A stretch of DNA of 36,370 nt, from NCBI GenBank assembly GCA_016791105.1, contig JAEUNM010000053.1, positions 1-36,370 on the forward strand. Direction: 5' to 3'. Numbering within the stretch: the first letter of the stretch is position 1; each line of letters starts with the position of its first letter. A program made the position numbers and the translations under genes. The notes below the pieces were generated by a model that did no database searches, had not been told where the DNA came from, and saw only the letters and a list, made by a program, of their open reading frames with translations. This document shows positions 1 through 4,841 of the stretch, piece by piece. Origin of the DNA: Rhodocyclaceae bacterium (GTDB lineage Bacteria; Pseudomonadota; Gammaproteobacteria; Burkholderiales; Rhodocyclaceae).

Positions 1-174
1 AGCCCTGGAAGAGAAACTGGCGCCACCCATTTGCACAATCTGACGCAGCAAGCCCAGTGCGTATCCGCTACATGACGCCTATTGCCGGCGGGGCGCTGGC
101 AACAAGTTATCGAAACTCGGCAATCTTGGTGGCGCGCCGACTTCGATGGACTCGAGGGCAGGAATGGGCTACCA

Positions 175-201
175 TTATCACTTGGTATCACTAAGTGATA
201 A
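175..201 (+). promoter_or_regulatory. Operator of the first toxin-antitoxin pair
   Basis: A perfect 9-bp inverted repeat, TTATCACTT (175-183) and AAGTGATAA (193-201), is separated by 9 bp. The hexamer TATCAC also occurs at 176-181 and 186-191, exactly 10 bp apart, and inverted as GTGATA at 195-200. The site ends 10 bp before the antitoxin ATG at 212. Ribbon-helix-helix antitoxins usually repress their own operons through short repeated operators in this position. That this one does so is inferred. Confidence 0.65.
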
Positions 202-211
202 AAGGCCCGCT

Positions 212-484
212 ATGGCGACATCTCTCAAAATCGACGATGCGCTGAAAAGTCGCGTCCAGCACCTCGCCAGCCAGCGCCGCCGCTCGTCTCACTGGATCAT
301 GCTCGAAGCCATCCTGCAGTACGTCGAGCGCGAGGAAGCCCGCGAGAGCTTCAAGCAGGAAGCCTTGACTTCCTGGGCGGCCTACAAGGAAACCGGACGC
401 CACCTGACCGGCCAGGAAGTTCGCGCCTGGTTGAACACCTGGGGCACCGATGATGAAAGTGCGATGCCCGAGTGCCACGAGTAA
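212..484 (+). CDS. Ribbon-helix-helix (CopG/ParD-like) antitoxin
   Basis: A 90-residue protein whose N-terminal half (TSLKIDDALKSRVQHLA, then a helix to about residue 45) has the strand-helix-helix pattern of CopG/ParD antitoxins. The acidic, tryptophan-containing C-terminal tail would be the toxin-binding part. It should neutralise the ParE-like protein encoded next and repress the operon. I chose ATG 212 because AAAGG lies 6 bp upstream and the operator ends just before it; an in-frame ATG at 146 would place the operator inside the coding region. The stop overlaps the toxin start by 13 nt, the normal antitoxin-first arrangement. The gene lies in the accessory left end beside integron and IS91 remnants. 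Confidence 0.75.
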   Translation: MATSLKIDDALKSRVQHLASQRRRSSHWIMLEAILQYVEREEARESFKQEALTSWAAYKETGRHLTGQEVRAWLNTWGTDDESAMPECHE

Positions 485-768
485 TCGTCACCGCAGGCGC
501 AGCGGAAGGCTTGGAACGGTGCCAGCGGTTCCTGGCCGTCAAGGCACCGGAAGCCGCCAGGCGAGCCGGACAGGCCATCGCGCGGCAATTCCTGCTGCTG
601 GAGACGGCCCCCGACATTGGCCGGCCGCTCCCGGAAATGCCCGAGCTACGCGAACTGGTGATTGCCTTTGGAGATTCCGGCTATGTGGCCCTGTACCGCC
701 ACGACCTGGCCGACGATGCGGTGTATGTTCTGGCCTTCCGGCACCAGAAAGAGGCGGGCTATTGGTGA
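472..768 (+). CDS. RelE/ParE-superfamily toxin
   Basis: A 98-residue protein of ParE-like size and pattern: an N-terminal strand (PRVIVTAGAAEGLERCQRFL), two helices (residues about 20-48), then GRPLPEMPELRELVIAFGDSGYVALYR, matching the family pattern G-R-x-x-P...R-E-L...Y-x-x-x-Y-R, and a last strand with VYVLAFRHQKEAGY. ParE toxins of this group poison DNA gyrase, whereas RelE members cleave mRNA; the sequence alone does not decide between them. The start is GTG 472, inside the end of the antitoxin gene, so translation is probably coupled. No clear Shine-Dalgarno sequence of its own is visible. Confidence 0.8.
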   Translation: MPRVIVTAGAAEGLERCQRFLAVKAPEAARRAGQAIARQFLLLETAPDIGRPLPEMPELRELVIAFGDSGYVALYRHDLADDAVYVLAFRHQKEAGYW

Positions 769-849
769 GGTACCGTCACCTTGAACGCTGGCGCCGCACG
801 ATGCGGGAATACCATGGGTATCACCCTTGGCAGCTCGACGATGGCTTAT

Positions 850-933
850 TCATTCCTTACGCGACGCCAGCGGGTTGTCCACCAGCGTGGTTGTGCCCGG
901 ATTGCCGCTGAAGTTGATGTTGGGTACTTTCAT
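850..933 (-). CDS. Possible 27-residue small protein or gene remnant
   Basis: A short minus-strand frame, ATG at 933 to TGA at 850, reads MKVPNINFSGNPGTTTLVDN followed by seven residues ending RKE. It has one of the better ribosome-binding sites in the accessory region (AAAAGGAGC, about 5 nt before the ATG). It could be a real micro-protein, the first codons of a gene destroyed downstream, or chance. I do not recognise it. It lies between the toxin gene and an IS91-like remnant. A second ATG overlaps its stop but gives only about ten codons. Confidence 0.3.
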   Translation of the reverse strand: MKVPNINFSGNPGTTTLVDNPLASRKE

Positions 934-953
934 TTTTTGCTCCTTTTCTGTTT

Positions 954-1217
954 GTCCAGGCGGTCGCCACGAGTTTCAAACCGCCCAATTCAGATGAAAT
1001 TCAGGCCGTCGCTCACAATGCCAACAGCAAACGCCTCATCGCGCTGCTGCAAATCGTGCTCAGACGCGCCCCGGCCGTATTCGTCCCGCCGCCACGGCCG
1101 CCAGTGACCTGTCCGTGCTGCGGCGGTTCGATGCAGGTCTTACGCACGCGATTCCCGGCCGCCCTTCCCAAGGCCGCTTCGCCGCCGACCGACTCGCGTG
1201 AGATCGCGACCATATGA
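954..1217 (+). pseudogene. Remnant of an IS91-type transposase C-terminus (possible)
   Basis: An open frame without a proper start reads ...AHNANSKRLIALLQIVLRRAP, then a proline stretch and TCPCCGGSMQVL, ending at TGA 1217. A basic 'ANR' helix, a proline-rich linker and a terminal CPxCGG knuckle are how IS91/ISCR Y2 transposases end. The N-terminal catalytic part is absent, so this would be a dead 3' fragment. The match is recalled from the family pattern and has not been aligned. A clearer IS91 fragment lies at 2765-3160 in the opposite orientation. Confidence 0.35.
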
Positions 1218-1445
1218 CCGTCCGGCCGACCGAAGACGCCCGGGGCATTCAGCGCCCGTAAGCTGACGTTTGTGCTTGTCCGAAATTTGCCCAATATCGG
1301 CTGCGATCGGTCCAAAAAACACAGGCCGGCCGCCAAATTCCGGCGCCGCCAGCGTAATTCGCCTCCCGCCCTCATTTGCGCCACCGGATCGGGATAGACC
1401 CTCGTGATTTGCTTGCTGTATGCCCGCCGCGGCAGGACCGGGCTC
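1218..1445. other. Gap between IS91-like remnant and attC site
   Basis: Non-coding as far as I can judge. Open frames on both strands are proline/arginine-rich shadows. It would be either the end of the IS91-type remnant or the decayed next cassette of the minus-strand array. No further attC box pair (RYYYAAC...GTTRRRY) was found here by eye. Confidence 0.4.
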
Positions 1446-1515
1446 GTCCAACAAACGGCTCAAATCGCGGCTTCGCGCGATCTAACCTTATTCGTTCTAA
1501 CATTATTCGTTAGGC
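1446..1515 (-). other. attC site, 70 bp
   Basis: Read on the minus strand, the site begins with GCCTAAC (1515-1509) and ends with GTTGGAC (1452-1446), fitting RYYYAAC...GTTRRRY. The centre has a hairpin with ATCGCG and CGCGAT arms. The TAA stop of the cassette gene lies inside the GCCTAAC box, as is common in cassettes. One arm carries a 15-bp near-perfect tandem repeat (1482-1496 and 1497-1511, one mismatch). Confidence 0.75.
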
Positions 1516-2013
1516 GACTCTGGCGGCGACACTTGCAAAGATAAAGATGAAGGCGACCCAGATTGCGCAGAGAACGAGGAGGAAGTGTGCTGCGCTGATA
1601 CGGCGGCCAAAGAGCGAGAATCCACCAGTGCCGGTGATCGGGGGGAATGAACGGGCTGAGTGACCGCGCGAGTTCCACCACTCTACGACCTGGTCGATCT
1701 GACGATATGCGGCTTGAACCAAGGCGTAGGCTACGACTCCGGAGACGAACCCCAGGGCGAGCAGAAGGAAGACAGCAACAGCAAGGTGCTTTCGCTCGAG
1801 ACCGCCGGCTGCGAACTTTGTTTTGTCGAACAGTCCGATCGCCACGAATAGCGCGGCGAAGAGGAATGCTTGGAAGGACAGGTACCAAGTAGCGCGGTGA
1901 CCGACTAAGGTGTTTTCATGCTCAATGATTGCGCGCGCCAACTGAAACTGCTCCTTTGGCGTCATCGGCGGCGACTTGTTGGCCAGGGCGCTTGGGCGGT
2001 TCGGGTTGCGCAT
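1510..2013 (-). CDS. Cassette-encoded membrane protein, unknown function
   Basis: A 167-residue protein forming the only gene of its cassette. It has three predicted membrane helices: WYLSFQAFLFAALFVAIGLF (about 43-62), a second around HLAVAVFLLLALGFVSG (about 75-97), and a C-terminal one ending in FIFIFASVAARVA. The N-terminal motif EHENTLVGHRATW resembles a widespread family of small membrane proteins of unknown role that start with 'HENxLxxHRxTW'. The start at ATG 2013 is 8 nt after the attC GTTAGGC box. Family length suggests the ATG at 1965 (MTPKEQFQ) may be the true start. No Shine-Dalgarno sequence precedes either, as is usual in cassettes. The stop is inside the downstream attC. No function can be assigned. 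Confidence 0.75.
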   Translation of the reverse strand: MRNPNRPSALANKSPPMTPKEQFQLARAIIEHENTLVGHRATWYLSFQAFLFAALFVAIGLFDKTKFAAGGLERKHLAVAVFLLLALGFVSGVVAYALVQAAYRQIDQVVEWWNSRGHSARSFPPITGTGGFSLFGRRISAAHFLLVLCAIWVAFIFIFASVAARVA

Positions 2014-2021
2014 GTTGAGTC

Positions 2022-2117
2022 GCCTAACGTTGAAAGTGAGGGGCAGCCGGAGCGCGAAGCGCGCAGGGTACCCAACGGCGCAGCCGTTGGGCTGTCCCTT
2101 CGACTGACGGGTTGGGC
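2022..2117 (-). other. attC site, 96 bp
   Basis: On the minus strand the site runs from GCCCAAC (2117-2111) to GTTAGGC (2028-2022), the classic crossover box. Two inner hairpins are visible: CCCAACGG...CCGTTGGG and GCGCGCTTCGCGC. The outer arms pair imperfectly (GAAGGGACAGCC against a GGCTGCCCCTC...TTTC arm), giving the bulged stem typical of folded attC. It closes the cassette encoding the 97-residue protein and precedes the 167-residue protein gene. Confidence 0.8.
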
Positions 2118-2126
2118 CGCATGAGC

Positions 2127-2420
2127 CTATGAATTGACATTGCGATTACGATTGAAGCGACGAACGGCGCTAACGCTGACACTGAAAGCAGCAACAGGAA
2201 CGCCAAGCATTAAAACGTAGTCACCAACACCCACAAACACAGGGCTGATTAGGACCGAAATAACCAAAACTAAGGCTGTTGAAGTTGCTGCTACCCAGCA
2301 GAGGGGAAGAAAAAAGCGAACAGCAGATCCCCCCCAACTTGAGAGCGAGGCGAAAAATGAACCGAGCGCTAAAACTGCACCAAGAATTACAGCTATTGCT
2401 AAACCCCAAGCAGCATTCAT
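2127..2420 (-). CDS. Cassette-encoded 97-residue membrane protein, unknown
   Basis: A small, very hydrophobic protein starting MNAAWGLAIAVILGAVLALG. It has three likely membrane spans (about 4-24, 34-55 and 62-84) and a short basic C-terminus (RRFNRNRNVNS) that is probably cytoplasmic. I chose ATG 2420 because it lies 6 nt after the GTTGGGC box of the attC at 2427-2485; the longer frame upstream would run through that attC. The stop TAG (2129-2127) is 9 nt before the next attC. The coding sequence is clearly richer in A/T than its neighbours, which fits acquisition from another source. No family is recognised. Confidence 0.65.
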   Translation of the reverse strand: MNAAWGLAIAVILGAVLALGSFFASLSSWGGSAVRFFLPLCWVAATSTALVLVISVLISPVFVGVGDYVLMLGVPVAAFSVSVSAVRRFNRNRNVNS

Positions 2421-2426
2421 GATGAG

Positions 2427-2485
2427 GCCCAACGTACTGGATGCTATACAGCATGGCACCGCATGTTGCATAGCATGGGTTGAAC
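2427..2485 (-). other. attC site, 59 bp
   Basis: On the minus strand it runs from GTTCAAC (2485-2479) to GTTGGGC (2433-2427), 59 bp in all, the size of the original '59-base elements'. The interior is a near-palindrome (CCATGCTATGCAACATG against CATGCTGTATAGCATCC). It is the upstream-most attC seen here and would be the 3' end of a further cassette to its right. Confidence 0.75.
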
Positions 2486-2516
2486 TGAACCGCGGACCAC
2501 GGAGTTCGGCGGTTCA
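2486..2516. repeat. Perfect inverted repeat next to attC
   Basis: TGAACCGC (2486-2493) and GCGGTTCA (2509-2516) form an 8-bp perfect stem around a 15-nt loop. It directly abuts the attC at 2427-2485 and covers the stop codon of the doubtful frame at 2514-2768. It could be a terminator lacking a U-tract, part of an extended attC fold, or a relic of the IS91-type end. Confidence 0.45.
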
Positions 2517-2768
2517 GCCCTGCTCTTGGGATTCGATACGGCGCTCCCGCGGTGAAGTGGGGTGGGCACCTGGAAAATGCGGCGGAACACGCTCGAAATG
2601 CTCATAGACCGGACGACCTGCGCGGGTTAACTCGACTGACCGCAGTATGCCCGACGTCGCCAAGCGGAGCAATCCGCGGAAGGCACGCGGGTACCACCGC
2701 GCGGCGCCTCCACCAAGAGCCGCGATGGATTGCTTCGACACGAAGGGAATGGAGCGGCGCGGCATCAT
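2514..2768 (-). CDS. Doubtful 84-residue cassette frame
   Basis: A minus-strand frame (MMPRRSIPFVSKQSIAALGG...) that ends 28 nt before the attC at 2427-2485, in the orientation and position expected of a cassette gene. Against it: there is no ribosome-binding site, the start lies exactly at the end of the IS91 transposase remnant, composition is arginine/proline-rich, and no family is recognised. It may be a real gene truncated by the IS91-type insertion, or only open by chance in GC-rich DNA. Confidence 0.22.
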   Translation of the reverse strand: MMPRRSIPFVSKQSIAALGGGAARWYPRAFRGLLRLATSGILRSVELTRAGRPVYEHFERVPPHFPGAHPTSPRERRIESQEQG

Positions 2769-3160
2769 GGCGGCGCCCGGGCACGGGCGCGTAATGGGCC
2801 TTTGTCGCAACGCGGTGCGCGGTGTGCTCGCAGCGGACTCTGAACGGCAATGACCGCGAGCCGTCCGGCGCCGCAAACCGGGCAACGCCTCGGATCGGTC
2901 CCGCTCACACGCAGCATGAACGCGGCCACGCTTTCTGTGGCGGGTGGCGGCGGCTTGGGCAGCGCGAGTGCCGCGCGCGCGGTGGCCAGGCATTGCGCCT
3001 TGCTCCGGTTCGCCATAAAGCCGATGTGCCGAATCCGCGTGAAGCCGGCCGGCAGCACATGCAGCAAAAAGCCGCGGAGAAATTCGTCCACGCTCAGGCG
3101 CATGACGCCACGGCGGTTGCCATGCGCATAGTCGCGCCAGCGGAAGCGCACGCGCGCGGC
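2765..3160 (-). pseudogene. IS91-family transposase, C-terminal fragment
   Basis: The frame ending at 2765 contains RVRFRWRDYAHGN, then LSVDEFLRGFLLHVLPAGF and TRIRHIGFMANRSKAQCLA, a proline-rich linker and RRCPVCGAGRL. These are the ordered C-terminal hallmarks of IS91-type (Y2, rolling-circle) transposases: the RFRxKDY segment, the F-x-x-R-F-L-x-H-V-L-P-x-G-F-x-x-I-R-H-x-G segment, the ANR motif and the terminal CPxCG zinc knuckle. The HUH nickase core and the YLxRYTHR segment are missing upstream of about 3160, so this is an inactive remnant. It sits where an integron platform would be expected for the minus-strand cassettes and may mark the event that removed it. Confidence 0.75.
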
Positions 3161-3374
3161 CGTGGATAATTTGCCGGCCCGCGCTTGTTGGCATCCGTGC
3201 TGTGGGGAGAGGAACAAACCCCGCAGCCCCTAGCCGGTGATGGCTTTTATGCAATGTCCCCGACTTGTGCGGGCCGGCCCATCGACAAGCAAGTCCGCCG
3301 GTCACGCATCGATCGCCAAGCGAGCCACGCTCCAGCCCTACAACTTGATCTATCATGAGGAATCAAGATGAATC
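3161..3374. other. Spacer before the RHH/Doc pair
   Basis: No convincing gene. It contains the junction of the truncated IS91 remnant and the promoter region of the following toxin-antitoxin pair. TCATGA occurs at 3353-3358 and 3373-3378, 20 bp (two helical turns) apart, overlapping the antitoxin start; an autoregulatory operator is possible but not shown. Confidence 0.35.
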
Positions 3375-3620
3375 ATGATGGAGATGGCTGTGACGACTAC
3401 TGTCCGCGAAAAATTCTCCTCCCAGGCTGCACCGGATGTGCTGGCAGCATTGCGCCAGATAGCCGAAAGCCAGGGGCGCCAGTTCCAGGCCGTGCTCGAG
3501 GAAGCCCTGCGCGACTACATCGACCGCCAACAAAAGCTGCGTCCGCGCCGCCACGTAATGGCCTCGTTTGCGTCCAGCCTTGATGAATTCGATAGCCTCT
3601 ACCGGGACTTGGCGAAGTAA
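3375..3620 (+). CDS. Antitoxin partner of Doc toxin (ribbon-helix-helix-like)
   Basis: An 81-residue protein with core VTTTVREKFSSQAAPDVLAALR followed by a helix (EALRDYIDRQQ) and an acidic tail (SLDEFDSLYRDLAK). The strand-helix-helix pattern resembles CopG/RHH antitoxins; it does not look like the Phd/YefM fold that partners the P1 phage Doc. It should bind and silence the Doc protein encoded 3 nt downstream and probably represses the operon. Start choice is uncertain: ATG 3375, 3378 and 3384 are in frame. MAVTTT at 3384 is the family-like beginning, but the only separate purine-rich site (GAGGA, 3357-3361) suits 3375. Confidence 0.7.
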   Translation: MMEMAVTTTVREKFSSQAAPDVLAALRQIAESQGRQFQAVLEEALRDYIDRQQKLRPRRHVMASFASSLDEFDSLYRDLAK

Positions 3621-3623
3621 GCG

Positions 3624-4007
3624 GTGCCGCGCGATTACCTGACCGTGGCCGATCTGCTCGGCATGCACACGGTGTTGATGCAGCGTTACGGTGGTGCGCC
3701 GGGCGTACGCGATCCCGGGGCGCTGGAGGCCGCGCTGTTCCGCCCGCAGACAGGTTACTACGACGACATCGTGGCCGAAGCGGCTGCGCTGATGGAAAGC
3801 CTGGCAATCAACCACCCCTTCCTGGACGGCAACAAGCGCGTTGCCTTTGCAGCGGCCGACGTGTTCTTGCGCATCAACGGCTGGCGCCTGCAGCGCGCGC
3901 CTATGCAGATCTACGCAGAAATGATGCAGATGTTCGAGTCAGGAACCTTTGACATCGCCCACCTCGATCCCTGGCTACGCGGATTCGCAATCGCAGAAGG
4001 GACGTGA
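3624..4007 (+). CDS. Doc (death-on-curing) Fic-fold toxin
   Basis: A 127-residue protein with the Fic/Doc active-site motif HPFLDGNKR at residues 64-72, the flap segment YGGAPGVRDPGALEAALFRPQTGYY (about 22-46) and a C-terminal helical bundle. The lysine in GNKR, replacing the second glycine of GNGR, is typical of the Doc branch; P1 Doc phosphorylates EF-Tu rather than AMPylating. It is full length. The start GTG 3624 is 3 nt after the antitoxin stop, implying translational coupling. All recognisable catalytic residues are present, so it is likely functional and kept by addiction. Confidence 0.88.
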   Translation: MPRDYLTVADLLGMHTVLMQRYGGAPGVRDPGALEAALFRPQTGYYDDIVAEAAALMESLAINHPFLDGNKRVAFAAADVFLRINGWRLQRAPMQIYAEMMQMFESGTFDIAHLDPWLRGFAIAEGT

Positions 4008-4139
4008 CCCCGAAACCCGAGGGGTGTCGCGCGCAGGCTGACGTATATCGCCGCACAGGGAATTTTGCCCCACGCGCAGGGTTTCCGACACCTGCCAATC
4101 CACCAGGCCCTCGCACCATTTCTTCCATTCCGCCACCGC

Positions 4140-4217
4140 GCCGGACGGGGCATGTTGCCCCGTCCGCATCGTTTCGCGCATTCCTATCCAGGTCGGCCCT
4201 GGGCTCATCGCGTTCCG
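4140..4217. repeat. Hairpin-containing repeat, copy 1
   Basis: The unit starts GCCGGACGGGGCA, continues to CGTCCGCATCG and ends with TCATCGCGTTCCG (4205-4217). GGACGGGGCA and TGCCCCGTCC form a perfect 10-bp stem with a 3-nt loop at 4143-4165. The same module with the same ends recurs at 4502. Confidence 0.65.
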
Positions 4218-4447
4218 AAACGTTCTGGCCGGGCCCGGACTAAAGCACATAGGGAATTTTGGCATTCCGCGTGCGCCGCCCGCACACCGCGCCAGTTCGG
4301 AATGCGCACATACAAACGTACTTCGACGCGGACGGGAGCATGAGGCGGCGGCCGCTCACGGCGCAATTTCCGGCGGGCAATGCACCCTACCCCGCTGCGG
4401 GCGACCGCGTGTCGCGCGCGTATGAATGCCCGGCGGCTGCGATCGCG

Positions 4448-4472
4448 GGCGGGACGCCCGCGCCCCCAGGGC
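4448..4472. repeat. 25-bp dispersed repeat, copy 1
   Basis: A 25-bp sequence beginning GGCGGGACGCCCGCG and ending CCCCCAGGGC. It is identical to 4735-4759. The GCGGGACGCCCGC part is nearly self-complementary, as in REP-like dispersed repeats. Confidence 0.7.
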
Positions 4473-4501
4473 AGGAGGAATTCAACCGTTTAGCGGTTTT
4501 C

Positions 4502-4581
4502 GCCGGACGGGGCACATTAGCCCGTCCGCATCGCCTGGGACACTTGTATGCAAAACCGACCTCTTAGTTCATCGCGTTCCG
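4502..4581. repeat. Hairpin-containing repeat, copy 2
   Basis: The same order of elements as copy 1: GCCGGACGGGGCA, CGTCCGCATCG, a diverged middle, and TCATCGCGTTCCG starting at 4569. The stem is reduced to GGACGGG/CCCGTCC. The distance between the end elements is 67 bp here and 65 bp in copy 1. Confidence 0.65.
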
Positions 4582-4734
4582 CAACCGTCGGCACGCGGAG
4601 CATCCCCTTCCCGCTGGCGATTTGTGGGGCGAGCTTGCTTTTCGAGTAGCGCCTATGGTGAGGCCCACAACACTTCGGCCAAGATATGTCAAGCATCGGC
4701 CGAAAACGTCCATCGCGGTCGGCGGGCGCTCGCA

Positions 4735-4759
4735 GGCGGGACGCCCGCGCCCCCAGGGC
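4735..4759. repeat. 25-bp dispersed repeat, copy 2
   Basis: Exact copy of 4448-4472. The preceding bases also match partly (GCGGGC.. and CGCAG before GGCGGGAC), so the duplicated element is probably longer and diverged. It lies just beyond the hppA terminator. Confidence 0.7.
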
Positions 4760-4785
4760 GGGGCGCAAAGCCATTCCGGCGGCAC

Positions 4786-4815
4786 CAAAACAATCGGGCC
4801 GCTCTGAGGCGGCCC
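4786..4815 (-). terminator. Terminator of hppA
   Basis: Downstream of hppA on the minus strand, GGGCCGC and GCGGCCC (4815-4809 and 4802-4796) form a 7-bp GC stem with a 6-nt loop, followed by GATTGTTTTG. Position and T-rich tail fit a Rho-independent terminator. Confidence 0.7.
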
Positions 4816-4841
4816 GTTGCGATGCAGGTGCTACGGCAGGA

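Larger units (their letters stand above)
1446..2485 (-). mobile_element. Integron gene-cassette array without integrase (CALIN-like)
   Basis: Three attC-type recombination sites (1446-1515, 2022-2117, 2427-2485) lie in the same minus orientation and bracket two complete cassettes. Each cassette has one gene that starts 6-8 nt after the GTTRRRY box of the preceding site and stops in or just before the RYYYAAC box of its own site. This is the defining geometry of integron cassettes. No tyrosine-recombinase (IntI) gene or attI is visible on the upstream (higher-coordinate) side, where an IS91-type remnant sits instead. The group is therefore best described as a cluster of attC sites lacking an integrase; an IntI elsewhere could still mobilise it. 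Confidence 0.8.
4008..4785. other. Repeat-rich non-coding stretch of about 0.8 kb
   Basis: No frame here has a recognisable product; the apparent open frames are low-complexity arginine/proline/alanine translations. The DNA is built of diverged repeats: a hairpin module at 4140-4217 and 4502-4581, a 25-bp exact repeat at 4448-4472 and 4735-4759, and a short AGGGAATTTTG repeat near 4057 and 4251. It separates the toxin-antitoxin island from the conserved hppA block and looks like accumulated intergenic repeats or the decayed end of the island. Confidence 0.6.

Noticed and set aside
1480..1515. A plus-strand attC (ATCTAAC ... GTTAGGC)
   Set aside because: Only 36 bp between outer bases, below attC size; the boxes arise from the tandem duplication inside the minus-strand attC.
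2514..3356. 280-codon minus-strand frame across the IS91 remnant
   Set aside because: The frame with real IS91 similarity in this stretch is a different one (ending at 2765); only the last 84 codons of this frame merit a low-confidence mention because of the adjacent attC.
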